DNA of 64,000 bases from Pseudomonadota bacterium (GTDB taxonomy: Bacteria; Pseudomonadota; Gammaproteobacteria; Burkholderiales; Burkholderiaceae_C), in the NCBI GenBank assembly GCA_031119395.1, contig JAVHYA010000004.1, positions 1 to 64,000 of the forward strand. Reading direction: 5' to 3'. A program made the translations under genes and the position numbers. The notes under the pieces are model-generated. The model was not told the origin of the DNA. It made no database searches and saw only the letters and a program-made list of their open reading frames with translations. Of this stretch, positions 18,271 to 26,981 are shown one piece after another (within the stretch, counting starts at the first letter, position 1; each line of letters begins with the position of its first letter).

Positions 18271-18960
18271 ATGTCACAAGAGCCACTCCCACGCGCTGAC
18301 CGCGCGGCGATTCGAAGAAGTATTTTGACGATCCTGCAAGACGCCGCCTTGGCTTATGAGCGATACGGCGATCAAGACAGCGATCTTCGCGATGCTCCAG
18401 AGTACCTCGTCACTGTGAGCCTCGCTCAAGGGTTGACTGAAAAGTTTCCGATGCTGATGTACAGGCTTGAGCATCACGCCTCGGCATTCGATAACACCTC
18501 GCGCTCAGCCATCGATGCGCGCGCAGCCGTTGGAAAAGATGCCGCGCGATTCGACATCGTTCTGCTGAACAGGCACAACAATGTGCCGCGTTGCATCATC
18601 GAAGTGAAGCGCGGCCCAAAGATTGTTGAAGATGCGAAGCGCATCATTTCAATCGCTGCTCTGGAATCCGGACGCCCGCGCTGGCGTCACGGCTACTTGG
18701 TGACCATCCTCCGTCGTACTGAAGACGAAGCAAATAGGTTGGTCGACGAGCTTGCGAAATCGATCCGCGGGCTGCGCGACACGCTCACCGGCTCCATCGC
18801 CGCGCATCAGGAAGTAAAGGTCGCCGTTGAACTAAAACAACTCGGACGGAAACCGAACCAATCTGGGCGGATCCAACTGCATGGTGTGGTTTTTCACCTT
18901 GCTTTGGTTGACCGAGTGGCTGCCGCGGATTTTGAATCCGGCTTGCAAGACGTTCGCTAA
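18271..18960 (+). CDS. Putative PD-(D/E)XK nuclease
   Basis: A 229-residue protein. Residues 93-115 read RFDIVLLNRHNN... followed by IIEVKRG: D95 and E111-V112-K113 make a typical PD-(D/E)XK metal site after a strand, and an upstream helix carries E/D residues. The rest has no identified domain. It lies 33 bases after the FtsZ-like gene, so it probably belongs to the same transcription unit. With the Vsr-like domain of the helicase, the cassette would encode two independent nuclease folds. Confidence 0.65.
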   Translation: MSQEPLPRADRAAIRRSILTILQDAALAYERYGDQDSDLRDAPEYLVTVSLAQGLTEKFPMLMYRLEHHASAFDNTSRSAIDARAAVGKDAARFDIVLLNRHNNVPRCIIEVKRGPKIVEDAKRIISIAALESGRPRWRHGYLVTILRRTEDEANRLVDELAKSIRGLRDTLTGSIAAHQEVKVAVELKQLGRKPNQSGRIQLHGVVFHLALVDRVAAADFESGLQDVR

Positions 18961-19025
18961 GGCCGTGGCTTCTGGACGAAGCACGGTGCGATTCACGATA
19001 GGCATCTAAATGAAAGGTCGGATTT

Positions 19026-19400
19026 ATGGCAAGTAAGGCAGTACGGATGATGGGCGTCAACTCGTTGCCATCAGAGTCGTACAGATGTCTAAGTTGTGAA
19101 ACTGACTTCGAGCGCGAAGCTGTCTACCGTACTTGGAAGTGTCCTGCGTGCGACGAAGAATACATCTACGTGTACGCAGAAGATGCGGGACACGGTGTCC
19201 GGATTGTGCTGACTCGCAAGGCCGCGAGCGAGATTGTGCCGGGTGACGTGGTCCATCTTGACGGACAGCTCACCAAAGAGCCCTACATGGTTCTTGGAAT
19301 CAACCAGCGCAAGGGCCTGCTAGGCATTGCCCTAAAGGGCTATGGCGAGGTGCAAATCCATCCAGATGCGCCGATAAATTGCCGCGAGGGAGCTTGGTGA
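19026..19400 (+). CDS. Zinc-ribbon protein, last gene of the second cassette
   Basis: A 124-residue protein with a four-cysteine zinc ribbon, C21-x2-C24 and C39-x2-C42, followed by a strand-rich domain with no known motif (VPGDVVHLDGQL..., LLGIALKGYGEVQIHPD). It lies 65 bases after the nuclease gene on the same strand. A GAAAGGTCGG stretch precedes the ATG; ATGs at codons 8 and 9 are alternatives. It may bind nucleic acid or act as an adaptor for the cassette; this is inference. Confidence 0.6.
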   Translation: MASKAVRMMGVNSLPSESYRCLSCETDFEREAVYRTWKCPACDEEYIYVYAEDAGHGVRIVLTRKAASEIVPGDVVHLDGQLTKEPYMVLGINQRKGLLGIALKGYGEVQIHPDAPINCREGAW

Positions 19401-19938
19401 TTCAGCTAAACCTGACCTGCCCCCGCGTTCGATCGGCGGATTCCAACCCTGTGCATCGCGAGCCGTGGCGACCCGCCAGACTAATGGCGGCGCTAGTTGC
19501 TGCGTCTGTGTTGAAGGCGCGCGAAAGATTGTCTGTGTGCTAGAACAGCTGAGCTTGTGGCACGTTGCGTCCCGAACTGGCTTGACACGATGTTCGCATG
19601 CTGGCCACCAAGCCCGTGGGCCCTCCCTGCAGACGTCGCGCGACGGTCCCGATCGATCGTCGTCGGGGGCGACGACGGCACACCAGATTCGGGCGCGTGC
19701 AGGCATCGGCGCGGTGTGAACTCTGAAGCGGTCCATGATTGGTCCGCCAGCCTCCCAGCTTGGCGAGTGATTCTCAGTCCGGGTCAGCTGGTCTCGAGGT
19801 GTTCGACTTCGTGCCTTCAACCTTCACACAGCGCCGCCCACCAATCGAGCTTGGCGCCTTTCAGTTCGGAAGCCAGCATGGCTAGCTGAAAATCCGGCTA
19901 CGCCATGAACCGCTTGCCAGGAGCGAAGAGAAGCAGTG
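19401..19938. other. Gap with no gene seen
   Basis: About 540 bases between the zinc-ribbon gene and the cupin remnant. Short open frames exist on both strands, but none has a motif, a ribosome site or a convincing composition. It is probably debris between modules. Confidence 0.5.
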
Positions 19939-20365
19939 TCAGCCCCGCACCGAAGACACCACCGAGAGGTAGCTCACGGGCCGCTCCAGGATCTGCTCGA
20001 TCCCGTGTATCGCCTGACCGTCAAAGAGCAAGGTCGCACCGGCTCCAGTGACACCGTCTTGCTTCCGTAGCGGTACAGCACCCGACCCGCGAGCAGGTGG
20101 ATGAACTCGGCGCCAGGATGCTGGAACGCCGTGTACGGCTGCGCCTCCGGCTCCAAAGTCACGAGGTACGGCTCGACAAAGATGTTGCCCGAGAGCTGGT
20201 GGCCCAGCAGCTCGTAGCGGTAGTGCGCCACGGACCCCACCCGCTCGATTGGGATTCCGCGGCCCGCAGGCACGTGGCTGAAGTCCAAGCGCTGGCCTTG
20301 ATCGCCGACCAGGCGAGATACGGGCACCCCGAGGCTGGCGGCAAGCCGCGCCAAGTTCTTCACGG
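19939..20365 (-). pseudogene. Remnant of an XRE-cupin transcriptional regulator
   Basis: Reading down from about 20365, the sequence begins in the last helix of an XRE-type helix-turn-helix (LARLAASLGVPVSRLVGD) and continues into a cupin domain (GRGIPIERVG..., HPGAEFIHLLAGRVLYRYG). The frame then shifts near 20045 and resumes as TLLFDGQAIHGIEQILERP to a stop. The DNA-binding domain is missing and the cupin is frameshifted. The truncated 5' end abuts an unrelated ATPase fragment on the opposite strand, which marks a recombination scar. Confidence 0.6.
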
Positions 20366-20694
20366 ATGAACACATCGACCGACCAGAGCTCGCGCGGCTG
20401 CACGAGTTGCTTGAGCAGGACGAGTCAATCACCTGCGCGCTATTGGGTGACCCTGGCTCCGGAAAGTCCGCGCTCCTCTCCAAGTTTGCCGGCGAGCTTT
20501 CGGCCAGAGACGATCTCATGGTGCTGGCCATCAAGGCCGACCTGATCTCTAGGTCTGTGACAACCGAAAGCGACCTACAGGCCGATCTGGGGCTGCCCGA
20601 GCCACCGAGCGTGATGCTCCGCAAGCTGGGCACCCATCGAGCAGAACGATCGCGCGACCCTGGCAACGCTTCGAACCGCTTCTGTTTGGACTGA
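20350..20694 (+). pseudogene. Fragment of a STAND/NACHT-like P-loop ATPase
   Basis: About 110 codons with an HIDRPELARLHELLEQD lead-in and then LLGDPGSGKSALLSKFAGEL, a Walker A motif (GDPGSGKSA), followed by MVLAIKADLIS and SDLQADLGLPEPP. The pattern matches the start of the ATPase domain in large defence-type P-loop proteins. No Walker B or C-terminal domains follow; the frame ends in unrelated sequence at 20694. It is truncated on both sides and is evidence for an earlier, lost defence gene. Confidence 0.55.
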
Positions 20695-21068
20695 CGCGAA
20701 CCTAAGGCCCAGAACCTCGACCCCGCAAGCGTCATAGGCATGGATGTAGTTGACGGTCAGCTGCTCTCGCATGTTGATGCAGCGCTCTTGGTTGGATAGG
20801 CTGGGGGCCAGACCCGTTCTGCTCGCGGGGGAAGAACTCTTCTACGACTGCGCTGGCTTGCTCGATTGTTCTATGGGCCATGCTATTTGATGCTTTCCAG
20901 TAAGAAACTGACCTCTTGCGCCAGCCAGTCGTGCGCAGTTGCGGCACCTGATTACCTAAATCGACAGGCCCCCTGTTAATGCGGCCATTCCTAACCACAA
21001 TTGGGTGGTTGAATCGCGTGCTTCACGCCACAATGATGAAGATCTACCCGCGCCTTGAGGGAGCCAGC
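20695..21068. other. Gap with no clear gene
   Basis: About 370 bases between the ATPase fragment and the YiiX-like gene. Two overlapping minus-strand open frames (20575-20772 and 20732-20998) could be joined by one frameshift, but no family is recognised. The promoter of the YiiX-like gene is likely here. Confidence 0.45.
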
Positions 21069-22181
21069 ATGCCAGATGCCGATCCGCCACCGACAACGAT
21101 TGACTTTGGCAAAAACTTCCCGTATCCAAGGGACCTCCGAACCGGAGACATCCTGTTTGCGCGCACGCCGACACCGATCGACCCGGTGGTTCTGGTGCTG
21201 ATGACCCAGTTGTTGGAGAAAGATCCGCTTGGCCAAGTCCGAGTTGGCAACTACCTTGGCCCCGACCTGGTGTTCCAAACGGCGATGGCGGCAGGACGTC
21301 CAGACATCGCGACGCAGGCCTATGTTCTCTACGTAGCGCGGACGCCTCCGATCTCGATCGAGATGCTTAAACCCAAGCTTAGTCCCAAGCGCGTAGCGCT
21401 CATCATCGCGATCCTCATGACGGAGTTCCGCGAACTGACGGAGGACTGGTTCGGGCTGACTCTGCTCGAGTTCTGCACGAAGCCTTTGGGGCGGCTTCTG
21501 CTGAAGGTGTTCGAGGGGAATATCCGCGACGGCTTTTTCATCGGCCACTGCGCACTGGTGATCTGCGAGGACGACGGCATCGATCCGACGAAATCCGAGC
21601 CATACGTCATCGAAGCCAACACGACGAGCTTCGATCAATACGGGGTGTCGATGCACCCTTACTTTGTCGACAAGGATGGCGAAATCGGCGCCGAACGCTT
21701 CCGTTCATGGGCTTCCTATCGGGCCTCGCGCGGCGACTGTGTCTGGAGCGCCCGCCCGAAGGCTCTGATTGATGCAGCCCCACAGACCGCCGAACGCATA
21801 CGCAGTGAATTGCGGCGAACGGCCAAGCTCTACCTCGGCCGGTCCTACGGCTTCTTCGACAACAAGTTGTATGGGGACACGGGCCGTCTGTACTGCGGCG
21901 AGTTTGTGTATTCGACCTTCCGTGACGTACTGAAGGGTTCACCTCCGGAGCCGACCGTGCCGCCGGTCGGCGAGGATGTGAGAACTTGGCAGTGGATGCG
22001 CGCCCACAATCCACCAAAAGTCCCGGGCGACATTGGGTACATGATCGAAGCCTGCTTCCGGGATCGAGACATCGAGCGCTACATTCGAAACCGCAAGTTC
22101 TTCATCCTGACGGTCCAGATGCTCTATCTCAGTGCGTATCTCAAGCCTGACTTTCTGGCCAACGGCGAGCCGTATCAGTAA
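21069..22181 (+). CDS. YiiX-like permuted NlpC/P60 cysteine peptidase
   Basis: A 370-residue protein. Residues from the start contain FPYPRDLRTGDILFARTP, the PGD/TGD motif opening the permuted papain-like fold; GHCALVICEDD supplies a histidine; and LYCGEFVYSTF near the C-terminal third holds the catalytic cysteine in a CGEFV box. No signal peptide is evident, so a cytoplasmic role (amidase/peptidase or lipid-linked acyltransfer) is possible. The ATG at 21069 is chosen because GAGGGAG lies 7 bases upstream; the frame opens 90 bases earlier. The stop is 3 bases from the stop of the convergent FAD oxidase. It is intact, unlike the related remnant at 5787-6584. Confidence 0.7.
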   Translation: MPDADPPPTTIDFGKNFPYPRDLRTGDILFARTPTPIDPVVLVLMTQLLEKDPLGQVRVGNYLGPDLVFQTAMAAGRPDIATQAYVLYVARTPPISIEMLKPKLSPKRVALIIAILMTEFRELTEDWFGLTLLEFCTKPLGRLLLKVFEGNIRDGFFIGHCALVICEDDGIDPTKSEPYVIEANTTSFDQYGVSMHPYFVDKDGEIGAERFRSWASYRASRGDCVWSARPKALIDAAPQTAERIRSELRRTAKLYLGRSYGFFDNKLYGDTGRLYCGEFVYSTFRDVLKGSPPEPTVPPVGEDVRTWQWMRAHNPPKVPGDIGYMIEACFRDRDIERYIRNRKFFILTVQMLYLSAYLKPDFLANGEPYQ

Positions 22182-22184
22182 ACG

Positions 22185-23609
22185 CTAGTCGAAGTAACGA
22201 TCGAGAAAGGTGTTCCAGAAGCGATGGCGGCCGTCGGCCTGCTTCGGGTTGTAAATGTCGATCGCGGCCTGCAGCAACGCGTGACGCGGGTATGCCTCAT
22301 GGAAGGCTTTAAGGTCTGCGACCTTGAAGTAGGGCAGGTAGAAGCTCCCCTTCAGATCAAGCGCCGCCTGGATCGCGGACTCGATATCGGCTTTGGCGGA
22401 CCTGCTCAAATCGAGCCTGCCAGAGCCATCCTCGGCGACCGGGACCATCGCTTCGATCGCAATGCATGCACGCGAACCGTCGGCACAATACGACAGCACG
22501 GTTTCGGCGTCTTGGCGGACAAGGCGGATCGTCGTGCTTAGAACATTCGTCGAACCTCGACGGAATATGCTCTTCAGCCGTGCGAGCATTTCCTCAAGCC
22601 GCTCGACCGGTACAAAGTACTCTTGCAGGATCTCAGCTGATTCCGTGCCCCGGTACGAGATGAAACTCGTGGCCGAGCGCAACCAGTTGATCCGGTTGTC
22701 CGACGAGCCTTTGGTGCCGCGTTTGGGCGTTCCGTGTCCACCCAAATGGCGCTCGCACAACTCTTCCCACACCAGCAAGCGTGTCAGCAAATGGTCACGC
22801 GCCGACGACCAGCCGGCCCGAAGCAGTTCATCCTCGCCCCACTCCTGCTCCGCGTAGCTGCCCGGCTTCTGCGGGCCTCCGATCTTCCTGAAGTCCGTGA
22901 TCAGCGCGCTGCTGTAGACACTGTACGGGACGCAGCACAACCAAGAATAGTGCAGGTGCACATCGGGGTCGGCCGGGAGGTTCAGCAAGCGCTGCTGGCA
23001 TTCGTCCAGGCCGCGCGTTCGCGTGTCGCCGACGTACATCAGCAGGTCGTTGTCAACGACGCGTAGCGTCGCATCCAGGATCATTCCGCAGGCGCTGTAG
23101 CCGCCGAGCGCGGCGTAAAACAGCTCCTCATTCTGGGTCCGCGATGCACTCAACACGCCGCGACTCGCCGTCAGTACCGTGATCTCCTCGACGCTGGCGG
23201 AGACTGGCCCCCAGCGCGGATCGCGACCGTGGCAGTTGACGCTCAGTGAGCCGCCGATCGTGAAGGCCGCCGACGACTGCTGCACCATCGGTGCAAGCAT
23301 GAGGGGGCCGAGCACACGGTGCAGTTCCGACCACGTGGCGCCAGCTTCGACTTTGACCGTGGCAGCCCAGTCCTTCCCGACAACGCGGATTGGCAATTCA
23401 ATGCGGTTGAATTTCGCCATCGTCAGTAGGACGCGGCCGTGGTCTACCACCGTGTGGCCACCCTGGCTGTGCCGCATGCCCGCGATCGACAGCACTTCAT
23501 TAGGGGAGGCCGCGAGCAGTCTGGATGCATGCGCTGCGTCTTGAAGCACCGGCATGTCTTCGATCGACGTCCCATTCAGGCCGAGTAAATCATCGAGTAC
23601 AAGCGCCAT
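22185..23609 (-). CDS. FAD-linked (PCMH-type) oxidoreductase
   Basis: A 474-residue flavoprotein. The N-terminal FAD-binding type 4 domain has GMRHSQGGH, LPIRVVGKDWAATVEAG-like segments (KVEAGATWSELHRVLGPL), and SSAAFTIGGSLSVNCHG with the following GPVSASVEEITVLTA. Members oxidise alcohols or sugars (gulonolactone oxidase, cytokinin and sugar-acid oxidases). The substrate is not readable. AGGAG precedes the ATG. It is 18 bases after the histidine kinase stop on the same strand, so the two share a transcript, which is an unusual pairing. No signal peptide is seen. Confidence 0.75.
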   Translation of the reverse strand: MALVLDDLLGLNGTSIEDMPVLQDAAHASRLLAASPNEVLSIAGMRHSQGGHTVVDHGRVLLTMAKFNRIELPIRVVGKDWAATVKVEAGATWSELHRVLGPLMLAPMVQQSSAAFTIGGSLSVNCHGRDPRWGPVSASVEEITVLTASRGVLSASRTQNEELFYAALGGYSACGMILDATLRVVDNDLLMYVGDTRTRGLDECQQRLLNLPADPDVHLHYSWLCCVPYSVYSSALITDFRKIGGPQKPGSYAEQEWGEDELLRAGWSSARDHLLTRLLVWEELCERHLGGHGTPKRGTKGSSDNRINWLRSATSFISYRGTESAEILQEYFVPVERLEEMLARLKSIFRRGSTNVLSTTIRLVRQDAETVLSYCADGSRACIAIEAMVPVAEDGSGRLDLSRSAKADIESAIQAALDLKGSFYLPYFKVADLKAFHEAYPRHALLQAAIDIYNPKQADGRHRFWNTFLDRYFD

Positions 23610-23627
23610 AGCAGTCTCCTGGTGGGT

Positions 23628-25475
23628 CTATAGGAAAGCGTTCGCCGGAATCGACAACCGGATGTGCACGCCCGAGCCTTGCGCAGCCGTGAAAGCGAAC
23701 TCCGCCCCGAGGTCTGAAACCCGGCGCTGGATCGAGCGCGTGCCGACACCGGCTCGGGCCTGGTCGGCTTCGTAGCCGCAACCGTCGTCCGCATAACTCA
23801 GGTGCAACCCGCCGCCGGCGGTCGGGTCGTCCAAGATCGACAACGTGACCACCTGCGCACCCGAGTGCTTCAAGGTGTTGGTGACGAGTTCGAAGACCAA
23901 CCGCTGAAGCGCGATCGCATGCTGCGGAGCAAGTATTCGCTGCGGTTGTTCGAGCTTGGCGCTCCAGTCGAGCCGGATTCCCTGGCGCTGCAGACGCTGT
24001 TCAATGCGGTAGCGGATGTCGCCCAGAAGCAGCGAGACATCGCCGTCAAAACCCTCTGCGCTTTCGAGCAGCAATCGCATCTGCTCGATCGCAGTTCGAA
24101 CCTCGCGCGCGAGTTGATTGCGCTCCAACGAACCGCTCTGGACCAAGCCGAGCAGACCATGCAGCTGCAACCCCATGCCGTCGTGCAGGTCCTCCATCAG
24201 GTGCTGACGCTCCTGCTTCTGGACGCGCTGTGCTGCAATAGCCTGCTGTCGGTCGAAGTGCAGCTCAATCTCGTGCGTACGCTCAAGCACCTGACGTTCC
24301 ACATCGGCGCGCAGGCGTGTCTCTTGTTCGAGTTGCTTGACGAAGCGGTCGACTAGCAGAGCCCCCATCGCCAGCACGAAAATGAGCAAGGAGTAGCGAG
24401 CAGCGGCGAATGTCGAGTAACCGTCGGCGGTGTAGAAGACCGTGACGTGATCGTAGATCGCCAGTGCGATCGAGACCGCACCGGCACTGGCCAGGTAGGC
24501 GCTCGCAAGACTGCGCGTCATCCACCACTTGACGATCACGGCAACACACAAGCTGGTCGCGTAAAGGATCATCAGCGAGAGCAACAGCTGGCGCGCCGAA
24601 ACGGCGCGCCACCAAGCATACAGCGGCACAAGCACGGAGGCGCCGATGATGAGCAACACGGTAGCGCCGTTCGTCCAGCGCCGATGCAGTGCCAGCACAT
24701 CGGCGCAGAAAATGCACAGGCAGACCAAGTACGCCGCATAGGAGGCGTCGATCGCTGCGGTCCAGAGTCGATAGTCGAAAGGCGGATTGACGACGACCGC
24801 ATAGCTGGTCCTGAAAGCGCAGAACACGCAGGCGGCGGCGAAGATTGCAAACGCACGGTCCTTCGTCTTGCCGGCTAGCACAGTAGCGATCAGCGCGAAC
24901 ACCACCGAGATCAAAATGATCGCGAAAGAGCCCCAGACTTGCAGTGTCTCCCGCACCGCGAACGAGCGATAGACCAAATCAACCGGGCCAATCTCAAGTC
25001 TGGACAGGCCGGCATAGCGCGCCTTCTCCCCCTGCACGACGATACGCAACTCATTGCGCCCCGCAATAAGAGTTTCTGCACGAACGAAGAAGTAGTGCGG
25101 CCGTTGCGCATGGTCAGACGCATCGCCGTCGAGCCTGCCGAGTTCGCCTATCAACAGGTCGTTGAGGTAGAGCACAGCTCGGTTGCCGGTCCGCGGCACA
25201 TACAGACCCCAAGACTGGCTCGGACTCGATGCGATGCTGAACTCCATGCGGTACACCCAGGTACCGCTGCGACCACTCGTGTTCCAAGCGTCCGGGAGCG
25301 CGACCGTGCGTGTCTCGGTGCCATCCAGCGGCTGCAATATCGCCGATCGGATGTGAATAACTTCATCGGCCTGTGCCTGATCCCAGCAGAGAACCAGCGC
25401 GAACGCGACGCAGCAGCGCGCGTGCGGCCAGCATAAAAGGGCAAGCCAACGAACAATCGGTTGCGTGATCGCCAT
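23628..25475 (-). CDS. Membrane sensor histidine kinase, NarL/DesK type
   Basis: About 615 residues. A signal/first transmembrane segment (WLALLCWPHARCCVAFALVLCW) is followed by a periplasmic beta-rich region and then seven or so hydrophobic segments, similar to 7TMR-DISM receptors. A HisKA_3 motif ERQHLMEDLHDGMG carries the phospho-acceptor H431, then an HATPase domain with ELVTNTLKHSG (N box) and YADDGCGYE (G1). Partner is the response regulator transcribed divergently from 25570. The start ATG at 25475 has GAGGG upstream; the frame opens far further but that would overlap the regulator gene. The sensed ligand is unknown. Confidence 0.85.
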   Translation of the reverse strand: MAITQPIVRWLALLCWPHARCCVAFALVLCWDQAQADEVIHIRSAILQPLDGTETRTVALPDAWNTSGRSGTWVYRMEFSIASSPSQSWGLYVPRTGNRAVLYLNDLLIGELGRLDGDASDHAQRPHYFFVRAETLIAGRNELRIVVQGEKARYAGLSRLEIGPVDLVYRSFAVRETLQVWGSFAIILISVVFALIATVLAGKTKDRAFAIFAAACVFCAFRTSYAVVVNPPFDYRLWTAAIDASYAAYLVCLCIFCADVLALHRRWTNGATVLLIIGASVLVPLYAWWRAVSARQLLLSLMILYATSLCVAVIVKWWMTRSLASAYLASAGAVSIALAIYDHVTVFYTADGYSTFAAARYSLLIFVLAMGALLVDRFVKQLEQETRLRADVERQVLERTHEIELHFDRQQAIAAQRVQKQERQHLMEDLHDGMGLQLHGLLGLVQSGSLERNQLAREVRTAIEQMRLLLESAEGFDGDVSLLLGDIRYRIEQRLQRQGIRLDWSAKLEQPQRILAPQHAIALQRLVFELVTNTLKHSGAQVVTLSILDDPTAGGGLHLSYADDGCGYEADQARAGVGTRSIQRRVSDLGAEFAFTAAQGSGVHIRLSIPANAFL

Positions 25476-25569
25476 GTCCGGTTCCCTCACTCTAGGCCGG
25501 CGTCTAAACGCTGTACATCGCCAGTTTAGGGTAACCAAGTCGGCATTAGCGTGAGATAAGCTGTGCAAG
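25476..25569. promoter_or_regulatory. Divergent promoter region of the two-component system
   Basis: 94 bases between the histidine kinase (minus) and the response regulator (plus). It is expected to hold both promoters; no dyad is obvious enough to name. Confidence 0.5.
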
Positions 25570-26256
25570 ATGTCAACTGAGTCGATCTCTTCCCGGGTTC
25601 GCGTCGTCATTCTTGAGGACGACGCCGAAACACGCACACGCTTACGTGTCGCCGTGGAGCGGGATCCAACAATGCAGTTGGTCGCTGAGTTCTCACTGGC
25701 CGGCGATGCACTCGGTTGGCTCGAAAAGAATGACCTTGATGTTCTGATCACCGATCTCGGCCTTCCCGATCTCCCGGGGCTTGCGGTCATTGCGTACTGC
25801 GCCAACCGACATGTCCGCGCCGAAATTCTGGTGATCAGCATGTACGAGGACGAGCAGCACGTAATCCGCAGCCTCGAAGCCGGCGCTTCCGGCTACCTGC
25901 TCAAGGACAGCCTCAACGAGGAGATCGCAGGCCGAATCCGTGAAATGCGCGCCGGCGGGGCGCCGATGTCGCCAGTCATCGCAAGACTGGTGCTCAAGCG
26001 CCTTAGGCCAGTGGTGCAGGCCGCGGAGGAGGTCGACAGTTCGTGGGTCCGGCCCACAGCACGCGAACTGTTAGTGCTGACGCGCATTGCACAGGGATTC
26101 AGCTACGCCGAGATCGCCAAACTCGAAAAAATATCGCCGCATACGGTCCACGCGCACATCAGGAACATCTATAGCAAACTGGCAGTGCATTCCCGCACCG
26201 AAGCTGTCTTCGAGGCGAGCCGCCTGGGGTTGATCGTTGCGCCGGGACGCGTTTGA
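25570..26256 (+). CDS. NarL/FixJ-family response regulator
   Basis: A 228-residue regulator. The receiver has acidic residues D17/D18 and the phosphorylation site D62 in LDVLITDLGLPDLPG, then SMYEDEQHV and SGYLLKD. The C-terminal LuxR helix-turn-helix is PTARELLVLTRIAQGFSYAEIAKLEKISPHTVHAHIRNIYSKL. It is divergent from the kinase gene that should phosphorylate it. Likely targets are its own region and the FAD-oxidase transcript; the targets are inference. Confidence 0.9.
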   Translation: MSTESISSRVRVVILEDDAETRTRLRVAVERDPTMQLVAEFSLAGDALGWLEKNDLDVLITDLGLPDLPGLAVIAYCANRHVRAEILVISMYEDEQHVIRSLEAGASGYLLKDSLNEEIAGRIREMRAGGAPMSPVIARLVLKRLRPVVQAAEEVDSSWVRPTARELLVLTRIAQGFSYAEIAKLEKISPHTVHAHIRNIYSKLAVHSRTEAVFEASRLGLIVAPGRV

Positions 26257-26301
26257 GATGTCGTTCATCGGCCCTTGCCTCGGTGAATGAAAGAAGCGCG
26301 A

Positions 26302-26317
26302 GCGCCCATGAGGGCGC
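26302..26317. terminator. Hairpin between convergent genes
   Basis: GCGCCC (26302-26307), loop ATGA, GGGCGC (26312-26317). The stem is short and GC-rich, with no T run. It lies between the response regulator stop (26256) and the stop of the minus-strand gene at 26350, so it could terminate both. Confidence 0.4.
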
Positions 26318-26349
26318 CCGCGTCGGTCGAAGCCTTGCCCCAGCAGGCG

Positions 26350-26661
26350 CTACTTGGTGGTGGTCCTCACATTGATGCCCGGCGGATCGAAACTACCGCC
26401 CACCGAGGTGTCCTTCCCTGTCTTGTAGCGAAAACCGTCGTGGGTCTTGTCTCGCATCGCCTCGGCTTGCTTCTCCCTCTGTACGTGCTCGTAGCCTTTC
26501 TGGGCCTCCGCGAAGCCCCGGTCCTGCTCCCTTTGGGAATAGCTGCGCGTGTCCTTGGGGTTCAAATCAACGCTCCTGTTCGATTGCGAAAGAGCGCTCG
26601 CTGCTCCGAGCGCCAGGCAAGCAGCCGCGGCGATTGATGTCAAGGTTGATGCGAATTTCAT
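26350..26661 (-). CDS. Small secreted protein
   Basis: A 103-residue protein with an N-terminal signal peptide (MKFASTLTSIAAAACLALGAASALS), cleavage near ASA/LS-Q. The mature part is charged and repetitive in style (SYSQREQDRGFAEAQKGYEHVQREKQ) and likely helical/unstructured. The expected location is the periplasm. No family is recognised. It is transcribed divergently from the DUF4403 gene 320 bases away. Confidence 0.65.
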   Translation of the reverse strand: MKFASTLTSIAAAACLALGAASALSQSNRSVDLNPKDTRSYSQREQDRGFAEAQKGYEHVQREKQAEAMRDKTHDGFRYKTGKDTSVGGSFDPPGINVRTTTK

Positions 26662-26981
26662 GCTTTCTCTCTCCTTCGATGCGTCCGGAATCGAATGCGG
26701 TCACCGGTGCGGCGCGGACGTGTTCGCCGATGTTCTGGTGCCGACCGACGCGTCGAGCGTCGAGTCATTGACATGGTCGGACGGACGAGCCACTTCGTCG
26801 TCCCCGGAAGTGGCTAGTCGCGGGGCCGAGTACTAGCCGGTTCCGGCGATGTGCTCGTTTTGTGACGAGACGACAGTGAGTTCACCGGCGGCCACCTCAG
26901 TGCCGATCGGAAGACGAATCCGCAGGGTCGATCCTCAGCCTCGCGCGGAACTATCTGTTCGACAACCTCAGAGATTCCCAA
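26662..26981. promoter_or_regulatory. Divergent intergenic region with inverted repeat
   Basis: 320 bases between the small secreted protein (minus) and the DUF4403 lipoprotein (plus). It contains a 9-bp perfect inverted repeat at 26788-26815 (AGCCACTTC-N10-GAAGTGGCT) and a palindrome CGACGCGTCG at 26746-26755. No gene seen. Confidence 0.4.

Noticed and set aside
20732-20998. Possible gene on the minus strand between the ATPase remnant and the YiiX-like gene
   Set aside because: It needs a frameshift to extend, has no motif, and overlaps the promoter region of the YiiX-like gene.
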